From Bradyrhizobium viridifuturi (GTDB lineage: Bacteria; Pseudomonadota; Alphaproteobacteria; Rhizobiales; Xanthobacteraceae), in contig NZ_LGTB01000006.1 in the NCBI RefSeq assembly GCF_001238275.1, positions 62,001 through 126,000 on the forward strand: 64,000 nt of DNA, in the 5' to 3' direction. The notes beneath the pieces are model-generated. The model worked only from the letters and a program-made list of their open reading frames with translations, ran no database searches and was not told the origin of the DNA. The translations under genes were made by a program, and so were the position numbers. Shown here in pieces: positions 37,804 through 46,157 of the stretch; the stretch's first letter is position 1, and each line of letters opens with the position of its first letter.

Positions 37804-38839
37804 CTCCATCGCCATCGTCGGCGATCGTTTCATGCTGCCGTCGGTGTTCGCCGAGCAGATCCGCATCGCCTGCGGCAACGGCGTCGATATCCGCACCCTC
37901 GAGCAGCCCTGGCCGGACGAGCCGATGGAGCATGGCTACGCCGGCTCGAAGCTCGATGGCCTGAAGGAGTTCATGGGGCGGCCGGACGAGATCATCGAGT
38001 TTATCGGCGGCGCCGAGCTGCTGGTCACGCACCTCGCGCCGATCTCGCGATCGATGCTGGAGCGGCTGCCGACGCTGAAGTTCATCGCGGTGTCGCGGGG
38101 CGGCCCTGTCAACATCGACATGCAGGCGGCGCGCGACCACAACGTGCTCGTGGTCAACACGCCGGGCCGCAATGCGAGCGCGGTGGCGGAATTCACCATC
38201 GGCGCCATTCTGGCGGAGACACGCCTGATCCGCAGCGGCCATGAGGCGCTGCGCGGCGGCGGCGAATGGCGCGGCGATCTCTATCGCGCCGACCGCACCG
38301 GGCGGGAGCTTGGCGAGATGACGGTCGGCATCGTCGGCTATGGCGCGATCGGCAGCCGCGTGGTCAAGCTGCTGAAGGCCTTCGGCTGCAGGATCCTGGT
38401 TGCCGATCCCTATGTCCAGCTCAGCGCGCAGGACCGCAATGACGGCGTAGAGCATGTCGCGCTTGGTGAACTGCTCGGCCGCGCCGACGTCATTACCCTG
38501 CACCCGCGGGTGACGCCGGAGACAACCGGCTTCATCGGGCGCGAGGCGCTGGCGCGAATCAAGCCGGGTGCCTACCTGATCAACACCGCGCGCGGTCCGC
38601 TGGTCGACTACGACGCGCTGCATGATGCACTGGCATCGGGACATCTCGGCGGCGCCATGCTCGACACTTTCGCGGTCGAGCCGGTCCCGGCGGACTGGCC
38701 GCTCTTGCGACTTCCCAATGTCACGCTGACGCCGCACATCGCCGGCGCCTCCGTGCGTACCGTCACCGTGGCTGCCGAGCAGGCGGCCGAAGAGGTTCGC
38801 CGCTTCCTAGCCGGCGAGCCGCCACGCAATCCGTGCTGA
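37796..38839 (+). CDS. D-isomer-specific 2-hydroxyacid dehydrogenase
   Basis: 347 residues; ATG 37796 overlaps the kinase stop by eight bases (ATGTCTAA), so translation is likely coupled. NAD-binding Rossmann motif VGIVGYGAIGSRVV (about 178-191), catalytic Arg in NTARGPLVDYD, Glu in DTFAVEPVP and His in LTPHIAGAS are all present. It interconverts a 2-hydroxyacid or phosphorylated sugar acid and the 2-keto form. In this operon it probably acts after phosphorylation, before aldol cleavage. The exact substrate is unknown. Confidence 0.88.
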   Translation: MSNSIAIVGDRFMLPSVFAEQIRIACGNGVDIRTLEQPWPDEPMEHGYAGSKLDGLKEFMGRPDEIIEFIGGAELLVTHLAPISRSMLERLPTLKFIAVSRGGPVNIDMQAARDHNVLVVNTPGRNASAVAEFTIGAILAETRLIRSGHEALRGGGEWRGDLYRADRTGRELGEMTVGIVGYGAIGSRVVKLLKAFGCRILVADPYVQLSAQDRNDGVEHVALGELLGRADVITLHPRVTPETTGFIGREALARIKPGAYLINTARGPLVDYDALHDALASGHLGGAMLDTFAVEPVPADWPLLRLPNVTLTPHIAGASVRTVTVAAEQAAEEVRRFLAGEPPRNPC

Positions 38840-38875
38840 AGAAGCTATCCGTGCTGAATAAGAAAGGCAGTCCGA

Positions 38876-39604
38876 ATGACCCGTGAGGAACGACAATTGC
38901 GCGAGGCTGTTATCGCCAAGTGCCGATGGATGAACGCGTCGGGACTCAACCAGGGGACATCAGGCAACATCTCCGCGCGCTACAAGGAAAGGATGCTGAT
39001 CACGCCGTCGGCGACCCCTTATGATTCGATGAAGCCGGAGATGATCGCGTCGATGCCGCTCGAGGGCGACTATGGCGCGTGGGAGGGGCCGCTGCAGCCG
39101 TCCACCGAATGGCGCTTCCATCTCGACATCACGCGCGCCCGCCCCGATGTCGGCGCCATCGTTCACACCCACTCGACCTATGCGACCGTGCTCGCGATCG
39201 CGCGCAAGCCGATCCCGGCCTGCCACTACATGATGGCGGCATTCGGTGGCACCGACATCCGCTGCGCCGGCTACGCGCGCTACGGCACCAAGGAATTGTC
39301 CGACCATGCGATCGCGGCGCTGGAGGGCCGCAACGGCTGCCTGCTCGCCAACCATGGCATGATCGCGCTCGGTGCCAATCTCGACAAGGCGATGTGGCTC
39401 GCAGTCGAGCTCGAGACCATCGCGCGGCAGTATTACCTCTCGCTCGCGCTCGATTCGCGCATCATCCTGACCGACGAGGAGATTGCCGATACCGCGAAGG
39501 GGTTCTCGACCTATGGCTTGCAAGCGCCAAAGCCGAGCAAGGCGCGCGCTGCGGCAAAGGCGGCACCGCGCCGCGCCGAGAAACGGCGTAGCAGCAAGCG
39601 ATGA
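38876..39604 (+). CDS. Class II aldolase (L-fuculose-phosphate aldolase-like)
   Basis: 242 residues, the normal size for a FucA/AraD-type aldolase. Phosphate loop NQGTSGNISARY (about residues 25-36), catalytic Glu in PSTEWRFH, zinc ligands in VHTHSTYAT and ANHGMIA. A Lys/Arg/Ala-rich tail (about 215-242) is probably disordered. The stop overlaps the next start (ATGA at 39601). It cleaves a four-to-six-carbon ketose or keto-acid phosphate to triose-level products. Second class II aldolase in this locus. Confidence 0.88.
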   Translation: MTREERQLREAVIAKCRWMNASGLNQGTSGNISARYKERMLITPSATPYDSMKPEMIASMPLEGDYGAWEGPLQPSTEWRFHLDITRARPDVGAIVHTHSTYATVLAIARKPIPACHYMMAAFGGTDIRCAGYARYGTKELSDHAIAALEGRNGCLLANHGMIALGANLDKAMWLAVELETIARQYYLSLALDSRIILTDEEIADTAKGFSTYGLQAPKPSKARAAAKAAPRRAEKRRSSKR

Positions 39605-41109
39605 CGGGCACTGCGCCGGTCGCAGGCACAGATCACGGGTTGGTCGATATCGCGGTGATCGGCGGCGGCATCAACGGCGCCGGCATCGCCCGCGACGCCG
39701 CCGGCCGCGGGTTGAAGGTGCTGCTGTGCGAGAAGGATGATTTCGCCGAGGGCACCTCGTCGCGCTCGGGCAAGCTGATCCATGGCGGCCTGCGCTATCT
39801 CGAATACTACGAATTCCGCCTGGTGCGCGAGGCGCTGATCGAGCGCGAGGTGCTGCTTGCCTCGGCCCCCCACATCATCTGGCCGATGCGCTTCGTGCTG
39901 CCGCATTCGCCGGAGCAGCGGCCGGCCTGGCTGGTCCGCACCGGGCTGTTGCTCTACGACCATCTCGGCGGCCGCAAGCAGCTGCCGGCGAGCCGCAGCC
40001 TGGATTTGTCGCGGGCCCCGGAGGGTGCGCCGCTGCATCAAGAGTTCCGGCGAGGTTTCGAATATTCGGATTGCTGGGTCGATGACAGCCGGCTGGTGAT
40101 CCTCAATCTGATCGATGCAGCGCAGAACGGTGCCCGCATCCTGCCGCGCACGCGGGCGGTGCGCGCGCACCGGGACGGCGAGCACTGGCTGCTCGAGATG
40201 CGGAGTGATGACGGGACGGCGCAGGTCGTGCGGGCGGGAACGCTGGTCAACGCCGCCGGGCCGTGGGTGCAGGATGTGATCCAGGGCGTGGCGGGACTGA
40301 ATTCCGCCCAAAGCGTGCGGCTGGTCAAGGGCAGTCACATCGTGGTGCCGAAGTTCTGGAACGGGCCGCAGGCCTATCTGCTGCAGAACACCGACCGCCG
40401 GGTGATCTTCGTCAACCCCTATGAGAATGATCTCGCGCTGATCGGCACCACCGACATTCCCTATCAGGGCCGGGCCGAGGAGGTCGCGATCGGCGAGGAT
40501 GAGACGACCTATCTGTTGCAGGTGCTGCGCCGCTATTTCCGCACGCCGCCGCGGGCGAGCGAGATCGTGCACGCCTTCTCCGGCGTGCGGCCGCTCTATG
40601 ACGACAATGCCGACGATCCGTCGGCCGTGACGCGCGATTATGTGTTCGAGGTTCACGGCGCCGAGGGGGCGCCGCCGCTGCTCTCGATCTTCGGCGGCAA
40701 GATCACCACCTATCGCCGGCTGGCCGAGCAGGCGATGCAGCGCCTCGCGCCGTGGTTTCCAAAACTGCCGCCGGCCTGGACCGCGACCCGGCCGCTGCCG
40801 GGCGGCGACATCGGCGGCAGCTTCGATGATTTCTCCCGCGCGCTGGCGAGCGACTATCCCGATCTGCCGCAAAGGCTGATTCATCACTATGCGCGCCTCT
40901 ACGGCACGCGCGCGCGCGAGTTGCTGGGCTCGGCCCGCATCGTGGCCGATCTGGGCCGGCATTTCGGCGGCGACTTCTATGAATGCGAGGCGGCATATCT
41001 GCGCGCGAAGGAGTGGGCCAGGTTGCCCGCCGACTTCCTGGATCGGCGCACCAAGCATGGCCTGCATTTGACGCCGACGGAGCGGCTGGCGTTCGAGAGC
41101 TACATCTAG
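39601..41109 (+). CDS. glpD: FAD-dependent glycerol-3-phosphate dehydrogenase-like (GlpD/EryB type)
   Basis: 502 residues. FAD-binding GGGINGAGIARDAAGRG (about residues 20-36) and the family signature EGTSSRSGKLIHGGLRYLE (about 51-69) are intact. C-terminal helical domain of alpha-glycerophosphate oxidase type (about 385-500). It passes electrons from a polyol phosphate to ubiquinone at the inner membrane. The symbol glpD reflects the family. The SorC regulator, kinase and aldolase context means the real substrate may be another polyol phosphate, such as erythritol 4-phosphate (EryB). Last gene of the operon. Confidence 0.83.
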   Translation: MTGTAPVAGTDHGLVDIAVIGGGINGAGIARDAAGRGLKVLLCEKDDFAEGTSSRSGKLIHGGLRYLEYYEFRLVREALIEREVLLASAPHIIWPMRFVLPHSPEQRPAWLVRTGLLLYDHLGGRKQLPASRSLDLSRAPEGAPLHQEFRRGFEYSDCWVDDSRLVILNLIDAAQNGARILPRTRAVRAHRDGEHWLLEMRSDDGTAQVVRAGTLVNAAGPWVQDVIQGVAGLNSAQSVRLVKGSHIVVPKFWNGPQAYLLQNTDRRVIFVNPYENDLALIGTTDIPYQGRAEEVAIGEDETTYLLQVLRRYFRTPPRASEIVHAFSGVRPLYDDNADDPSAVTRDYVFEVHGAEGAPPLLSIFGGKITTYRRLAEQAMQRLAPWFPKLPPAWTATRPLPGGDIGGSFDDFSRALASDYPDLPQRLIHHYARLYGTRARELLGSARIVADLGRHFGGDFYECEAAYLRAKEWARLPADFLDRRTKHGLHLTPTERLAFESYI

Positions 41110-41584
41110 GACGGCATCCGCATCGAGGTGAAGACCTGTTGCGAGCCAGCCGGTCGATCCAGCTGCCCCTACTTGTGCCAGTGCAGCGGAAGCTCTTCGC
41201 GATCCTCACCGGTCTCGATGCAAAGGGAGGCGATCGGCCGATCGAATCGGTCCGGATCGATTGGATCAAGCTGATCCGAATATCCGGTTGGCTGCAGTTC
41301 TAATTCTGCCGGGCGGGCGACAGCCCCGTGTCGCCGCCCATCGCTAAGGATAGTCCACGGAGTGATGTTCGTCACGGAAAAGTCGGGGATAGGAACGAGA
41401 ATCTATGGCGGGGAGCTTGTACTTGCCGGTCAAGCTTGCGCGCCTGCTGTATATTTGGCGATGCATGGGGTGGCGCCGTTCTTGCCCTGGTGATGCATGC
41501 GATGATTCCGGTGCCGCTTGAAGGAGGCTGGATGGTCGCGGTATTCCCGTCACCGACCTCCGCTCGCCGAGTCTTTCGTTCGAC
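41110..41584. other. Intergenic region after the polyol operon
   Basis: 475 bases with no convincing gene, RNA gene or strong hairpin terminator. Short frames here lack ribosome sites and family resemblance. It probably holds the promoter of the following cyclic-nucleotide-binding gene. Confidence 0.45.
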
Positions 41585-42457
41585 TTGACGGGCGCAATGG
41601 TTTCATCCGGAATAGCCGCTGCCGGTATTGGCTTACACAACCCTTTGGCGAAACAAATGATGCTCAGCGCAGACGTGTCCAGCATACTGGACCGCATTCT
41701 CGATGCGGCAACCGACAACCTCAGGTTCGCGAAGATTCTGATTCAGATCGGTCTCGATCCCAATGACGTGACCTGGAACGCCATCTTCAGCCGCCTGCTG
41801 GAAATCTTTCTGCACAACATCACCCTGGCAAACATGTTCGCCCTGGTCGGCGCGACCTTCTTTGTCGCCACCCTTCTGACGCAGACCATGGTCCCGCTCC
41901 GGGTCGCCAACATGATCGGTTGCGTATTCTTTGCCATCTTCGGCGCGCTCACTGGAGCCATCACGACGTTTCTTCTTTATCTCCTGATGGTTCCGATCAA
42001 CGCCTACCGCCTTCACCAAATGCTCGCTCTGGTGAAGAAGGCGCGCACGGCGACACAGGGCGACATGTCGATGGAATGGCTCAAGCCGTTCATGACCCAG
42101 CGCAAGTACCGCAAGGGCGATACCTTGATGAAGAAGGGTGACGCAGCCAACGAAATGCTGCTGACGGTTACCGGAAAATTCCGGGTTGTCGAAATCAACG
42201 TCGATGTTCCGCCGGGACGCCTGATGGGCGAACTCGGCTTCCTCACACCCGACAACCGCCGGACCGCGACCATCGAATGCATCGAGGATGGGCACGTTCT
42301 GGCCATCACCTATGAGAAGCTGCTCGAGATCTACTTCCAGAACCCGCAGTTCGGCTATTATTTCCTTGTCTTGACCAGCCAACGCCTGCTGGAAAATCTC
42401 GCGCGGGCCGAAGCCATCATCGCGCAGAACAAGATCGCGGTGCAGTCCGCGAGCTGA
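41585..42457 (+). CDS. Membrane protein with C-terminal cyclic-nucleotide-binding domain
   Basis: Up to 290 residues; the start is uncertain (ATG 41585, 41597 or 41657 in frame). Two or three membrane segments (about 76-130 from the first ATG: NMFALVGATFFVATLL, VFFAIFGALTGAITTFLLYL) precede a cNMP-binding fold (about 168-270). That fold has YRKGDTLMKKGDAANEMLLT and a PGRLMGELGFL stretch at the phosphate-binding cassette, ending RRTATIE. There is no DNA-binding domain, so it is not a Crp regulator. Membrane segments followed by a lone cNMP domain resemble Popeye-type architecture. Probable cAMP-responsive membrane protein. Confidence 0.75.
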   Translation: MTGAMVSSGIAAAGIGLHNPLAKQMMLSADVSSILDRILDAATDNLRFAKILIQIGLDPNDVTWNAIFSRLLEIFLHNITLANMFALVGATFFVATLLTQTMVPLRVANMIGCVFFAIFGALTGAITTFLLYLLMVPINAYRLHQMLALVKKARTATQGDMSMEWLKPFMTQRKYRKGDTLMKKGDAANEMLLTVTGKFRVVEINVDVPPGRLMGELGFLTPDNRRTATIECIEDGHVLAITYEKLLEIYFQNPQFGYYFLVLTSQRLLENLARAEAIIAQNKIAVQSAS

Positions 42458-42702
42458 CGGCGAAAAAGCACGAATATCCCGATGATCGAGGGAGGCGTGC
42501 CTTTCGGTCCCGAAGCCGAAGGTCCACTCGTCCGCTGGCACATCAGCGCAGTTGGTGAGAGTGGACGCCGCTTACCCACGGAGAAGGGAGCGGCGAGCGG
42601 CAGGCGCTCCGCGCGGTCCGGTCAAGAGCCGTCCATGGCGGCCAAATCGGGCGGCGGATTCTAATGTCCGAAGCGTTTCCAGTTTTTCCCGACGCTCGGC
42701 AC

Positions 42703-42732
42703 AAAAAAAAGCCCGGGCGGCGAAGCCCGGGC
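42703..42732 (-). terminator. Rho-independent terminator, minus strand
   Basis: GCCCGGGC (42711-42718), loop GGCGAA, GCCCGGGC (42725-42732). Read on the minus strand the hairpin is followed by eight U from the A run 42703-42710. No intact gene lies just upstream on that strand, so it may end an RNA or a decayed gene. In the plus direction there is no U tract. Confidence 0.75.
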
Positions 42733-42752
42733 CTAAGTTGTTTCCTATGATG

Positions 42753-42766
42753 TCGGGCATGCCCGA
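42753..42766. repeat. Perfect 14-bp palindrome
   Basis: TCGGGCATGCCCGA equals its own reverse complement. It lies 20 bases from the minus-strand terminator. Could be a protein-binding site or part of a second hairpin; function unknown. Confidence 0.5.
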
Positions 42767-43582
42767 TAGTCTAATCGTAAACCGCCCGGTTCCATATGAC
42801 CAGAGCAATTGCCAGTTTTTCCCGAAATTTGGATGCCGTTGTGAGTGCTCTAGCCCGAACAGCACCGAATTTGGCCTGGCAGGCATAGCGGCCAAAAGAA
42901 GAGGGCCCCAGCTATGGGCACAAGCTGAGGCCAAGTTGGTGGTTCTAGTCGTCAGGCGTTCGTGATCCGCCTCAGCGGCAACCTATGCGAATGGACCGCC
43001 CATGCATGGTACAGCGCGTCACGCCAGCGACAAGCTGGGCTACACGCATAGGCCTATGTGAGATCGGGATAAATCGGCAATTGGCCGAACAGCAACCAGC
43101 TCGAGCCGATGTGAGAATTGCGCCCCGGGGGCTGCCCCCGGTAGCGCCAAGCCGAGCTTCCGAGTGGGAACGGCTCCGGCAACGTCCGGGGCTAGCAGGG
43201 CCAACGCGCCGGAGCCGTTCTCAGCGCCCATCCAAGAGCGCTATGCATGGTATCGGGAAAAAGTGGTAACGGAAAACTGCCCACGCGGACTACCCCAGAA
43301 GTGGGCTCGGGCTAGCAACCGCCGTCCGCGCCATATCTAGGCGGACGGCGTGTTTGCTTCCGATTGCCGCTCGCGAGCGATCCAAAAGACAGCGGCTCGG
43401 CGAGGGTACAAACGGAGAGACCGCGACATTGAGGCGCGATGAGATTGCGGCGAACGCCCTCGGTACTGGCCTCATATGCCCCCAGAATTGCTGGGGCCTT
43501 CTTGTCCAGCATCCGGCGAACAGATCGTTCGGTGTAGATAGGATGTTTTTCCTTGGTGCCAGGAGCCGGGTACGGGCGCCGG

Positions 43583-43750
43583 CTATTGTTGCGAAGGGAA
43601 TTCCAGCGCGTACAGGCATTGCCTGAGCTCCGCCTCGAGCTCACGGATGTGTTTGGCGGTCGGGTCGTCGGTAAATTGCTTCGCTAGCTGGCGGCAATGC
43701 GCAAGCTTCCGCTCGATTTCCAATTTTTCCCGGTCTCGCTCCATGCCCAT
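43583..43750 (-). CDS. Small charged coiled-coil protein, 55 residues
   Basis: Reads MGMERDREKLEIERKL, then CRQLAKQF, TAKHIRELEAELRQ and a stop at 43583. Regular heptad-like spacing of Leu/Ile with many Glu, Arg and Lys indicates one helical coiled coil. Coding character is much better than in the surrounding frames, and such short proteins are easily missed. A second ATG two codons in is an alternative start. I do not know a function. Its DREKLEIE codons contain a copy of the GGGAAAAATTGG motif that recurs between genes nearby. Confidence 0.55.
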   Translation of the reverse strand: MGMERDREKLEIERKLAHCRQLAKQFTDDPTAKHIRELEAELRQCLYALEFPSQQ

Positions 43751-43839
43751 TCACGACTTCATGCAAATTTAGCACGCCTCTAGAGCGTCGATCATGCAAG
43801 CGCTTCAGTCAAGTGTCGGCGCAACTGCAGCGTAGGAAA

Positions 43840-44373
43840 CTATGCCCGCGCAGTCCGGGGCCAAATGATCTCGCCGAGATGCAGAATTGCGTAATCGCCA
43901 GGCGGCACGCTCTCCACCTTGGAAAGCGCGTCAGCGAACGAGGCGAACGGCTCGAGCAGGTTTCGATACATTCCGTTGATCCGTTGCAATACAAGGAATG
44001 GAAATTCGTCGTTGACTGGTGTGTCGAATGACTTTTCTGAAGGCGCGCACGGGCGGCCCCACCGCATAAAGGCGATCTTGCCATCTGGGGCAAGTTTCAA
44101 CGTGGCCATCATCAGCTCGTTGCGAGCGACATAAGAGATTGAAGCCCCATCATGCTCGGGCATGATGTCGTGCACCTCGATCGAAGCGCCACAGTCGCTA
44201 AACCGTTCTGGCCAAAACGCCCTCAACGGCTCTTTCCCGACTATCGTCTCGGAAACACACCAAGTGCATTCGAGAATAGCTTCGTCTCCGAACAATGACA
44301 TGAGAGTATCGAGGTCACGCGCGCGGTAGGCATCAAGCCAGTCAATCGCGGTGGCCATTGGGTCAACGGACAT
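43840..44373 (-). CDS. SnoaL/NTF2-like domain protein
   Basis: 177 residues. The N-terminal two thirds have the SnoaL pattern: AIDWLDAYRARDLDTLMSLF helix, EAILECTWCVSETIVGKEPL, FWPERF, then strands. The last 60 residues (LVLQRINGMYRNLLEPFASF) are not part of the core fold and may be a separate helical tail. SnoaL folds serve as isomerases, hydrolases or binding modules, so the function stays open. Stands alone on the minus strand near a response regulator. Confidence 0.65.
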   Translation of the reverse strand: MSVDPMATAIDWLDAYRARDLDTLMSLFGDEAILECTWCVSETIVGKEPLRAFWPERFSDCGASIEVHDIMPEHDGASISYVARNELMMATLKLAPDGKIAFMRWGRPCAPSEKSFDTPVNDEFPFLVLQRINGMYRNLLEPFASFADALSKVESVPPGDYAILHLGEIIWPRTARA

Positions 44374-44478
44374 ATTTAATCACCAGAATGCCGAGTAACT
44401 TTTTTATACCATTTCCGCGACGCCGCCTATCCTGAAAAGCCCCGGTCTGATGGCAAGCGGCTCGGTCGGCCCCGATCG

Positions 44479-45099
44479 TCAAGTAAGGTCTATTTCGACG
44501 GCGATCCGCACCAGGTCCGAATGGTTCTTTGCGCCGAGTTTCTGCTTAAGCAGGGACGTGGTGTTGGCGACGGTCTTGTAGGAGATATTGAGCATCTTTG
44601 CGACGTCGATGATCTTGCTGCCGCGGCTGAGCAGCCGCAGGATTTCCAGTTCGCGTGCTGACATCTGCGAAGCGGGATTGGCTTTGATTGCGCCCCTGGC
44701 AAATGCAACCGCCTGCGCAAGGTGCGGCGAAATGAACCGTTCACCGGCGGCGACCATGCGCACCGCCTTGACGAACATGCGCGGATCGTCGCTCTTGGAG
44801 AGATAGCCCTGTGCGCCCATCTCTGCGGCCCGCACCACAAATGCCGGATCGTCGTTCATGCTGAATACAATGATCCGGGCGTCCGGATCGCCTTTGCGGA
44901 TCCTGCGCAGCAGCTCGAACCCGGATACATCGGGAAGCTTGATATCGATGACAGTCACATCCGGCCGGTTCTGCAGGAAGGCCCGATGGCCGGTCTTGGC
45001 GTCGACGGCTTCGTCGACCGTCACAGTCTTGTCGGAGGCGAACAGGGATCGACACCCCGACACCACCACCGGGTGGTCATCGACGATCAATACTCTCAT
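44479..45099 (-). CDS. NarL/LuxR-family response regulator, copy 1
   Basis: 206 residues. Receiver domain with acidic pocket DDHPV (residues 7-11), phospho-acceptor Asp in VTVIDIKLPD (about residue 52), and Lys in GYLSKSDDP (about 103). C-terminal LuxR helix-turn-helix (SARELEILRLLSRGSKIIDV to ISYKTVANTTSLLKQKL). About 179 of 206 residues match the regulator at 47564 by my own alignment. It has no adjacent kinase of its own; the kinase at 46158-47525 lies between the two copies. Probably a duplication product that now responds to the same kinase or acts as competitor. Confidence 0.88.
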   Translation of the reverse strand: MRVLIVDDHPVVVSGCRSLFASDKTVTVDEAVDAKTGHRAFLQNRPDVTVIDIKLPDVSGFELLRRIRKGDPDARIIVFSMNDDPAFVVRAAEMGAQGYLSKSDDPRMFVKAVRMVAAGERFISPHLAQAVAFARGAIKANPASQMSARELEILRLLSRGSKIIDVAKMLNISYKTVANTTSLLKQKLGAKNHSDLVRIAVEIDLT

Positions 45100-45716
45100 G
45101 TTTGCTGCGCCTTATCGCAAATAGCAAATGTCGATAGAAAATCGAATGTGTACTGAAAACGCCATCAATATGAGGTCTAGCCTAGCAAGATTGGAGTAAC
45201 TCGCAAACTACCGCGCGAGAGAGCCGTCGGCTTAAGGTTACTCGCTGCGGAAGGGCTGGAGCTTCATTCGCGGCTGACAAGCAAAGACCTGTTCGGCCGC
45301 ATGACGGCGAGTATGCGACCAAGAGAGTCCTGCTCGTGCTCATTTGCCGCACAGTACGCTATGGGAAAAAGCGGCAGAGTCTCGTGGGAGAAAGTGGCAA
45401 ATATTTCGGGGAAGAAGTGGCAGCCACCTTCAAAAAGATCTTCGAAATGGTCTGCTAAGGTGTGTCGCGCTCGCAACGTCTCGATATTTGCCTTGAGCAT
45501 CGGACGCACTTGGACTTCACGGCGTAACGAATTCGCTGTCTAATACTGGCGGACCCGCAGCGGCGATTTTTATTTCCAAGATGTTCATTTGAAATCGGGT
45601 TCAGGAGGCCGCTGTCCGGTTTGGCGGCCTCCTCATTGCTCCTTTGATTTGCAAAGGCGCCATCGATGCATGCTGCGTCGATCGGGCTGCATCACGTTGT
45701 TGTTTGCGAGGGCAAA
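45100..45716. other. Gene-poor stretch with a possible small gene and a terminator
   Basis: About 620 bases. A plus-strand frame at 45301-45543 (80 codons) is the best gene candidate and ends 60 bases before a hairpin at 45603-45633, but I see no family resemblance and no good ribosome site. Two GGGAAAAAGCGGCAG-like motif copies (45363, 45386) lie inside that frame. The part next to 45100 should hold the promoter of response regulator copy 1. Confidence 0.4.
45603..45633 (+). terminator. Hairpin terminator
   Basis: AGGAGGCCGC (45603-45612), eleven-base loop, GCGGCCTCCT (45624-45633), a perfect ten-base stem followed by a weak U-containing stretch (CATTGCTCCTTTG). Nearly the same GAGGCCGC stem occurs in the terminator at 48272, after response regulator copy 2. 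Confidence 0.5.
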
Positions 45717-45905
45717 ATGATTGAAGAACGCAAAGCATATGTGGCATTCGGAGTCGATCCAGCGGGCATTGCTTGCGCAACCTACGAACTTCGCTGCGCT
45801 AATGACGAAGAGGCGAAACGGCGGGCGGAGGATTATCTGGATGCGCACGAGATCATCGAGTTGTGGATAGATGTCAGGCGCGTCGCTCGTTTGAAGCGCA
45901 GTTGA
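45717..45905 (+). CDS. Small conserved-type hypothetical protein, 62 residues
   Basis: Starts ATG 45717 and reads MIEERKAYVAFGVDP, then CATYELRCANDEEAKRRAED, IIELWIDVRRVARLKR. Balanced codon use and a beta-strand/helix/strand pattern suggest a real small folded protein; an upstream ATG at 45666 is possible. It contains two cysteines. No family recognised, no neighbour to suggest a role. Confidence 0.5.
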   Translation: MIEERKAYVAFGVDPAGIACATYELRCANDEEAKRRAEDYLDAHEIIELWIDVRRVARLKRS

Positions 45906-46157
45906 GTGTTGACGTTTTTCGGCAGGCACAAGCGAAGTCTGTCAGGCGTGAGCTTCGGGAGCGCCTATCGTAGGACGCGGTTTTGCATCGCGAACGGCGA
46001 GCTTCGGAAAATTGTCGAAAGGGCCGGGGATTTCGCGGTAGCTGTCCGCAAGGAGCTCGAAGCCAAGCCGTGACGAGGGGCCAGGAAGCGGCCTGGAGTG
46101 CGCACGGGAAGCTCGCTGGGCGCCGGCCGGCGTGGTGACAGGTCCGTGATATCCCAG

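Larger units (their letters stand above)
42458..43582. other. Long gene-poor stretch with hairpins and short repeats
   Basis: About 1.1 kb without a gene I can support. It holds a strong minus-strand terminator (42703-42732), a perfect 14-base palindrome TCGGGCATGCCCGA (42753-42766), and four copies of a GGGAAAAAnnGG(C/T)AA-like motif (near 42679, 42809, 43065, 43254). On the minus strand near 42830 a short frame reads FREKLAIALVIWNRAVYD to a stop; it may be a gene remnant but has no start. The sequence character changes here from core-type to island-type. Confidence 0.5.

Noticed and set aside
42458..43582. tRNA gene as an integration site at the island border
   Set aside because: No cloverleaf or T-loop consensus found on either strand in this stretch.
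43312..43644. 110-codon minus-strand frame next to the small coiled-coil gene
   Set aside because: Overlaps the better-supported 55-residue gene in another frame and has low-complexity composition at both ends.
45264..45509. 81-codon minus-strand frame
   Set aside because: It competes with plus-strand frames over the same repeats; no ribosome site or family resemblance. Kept only as part of the gap description.
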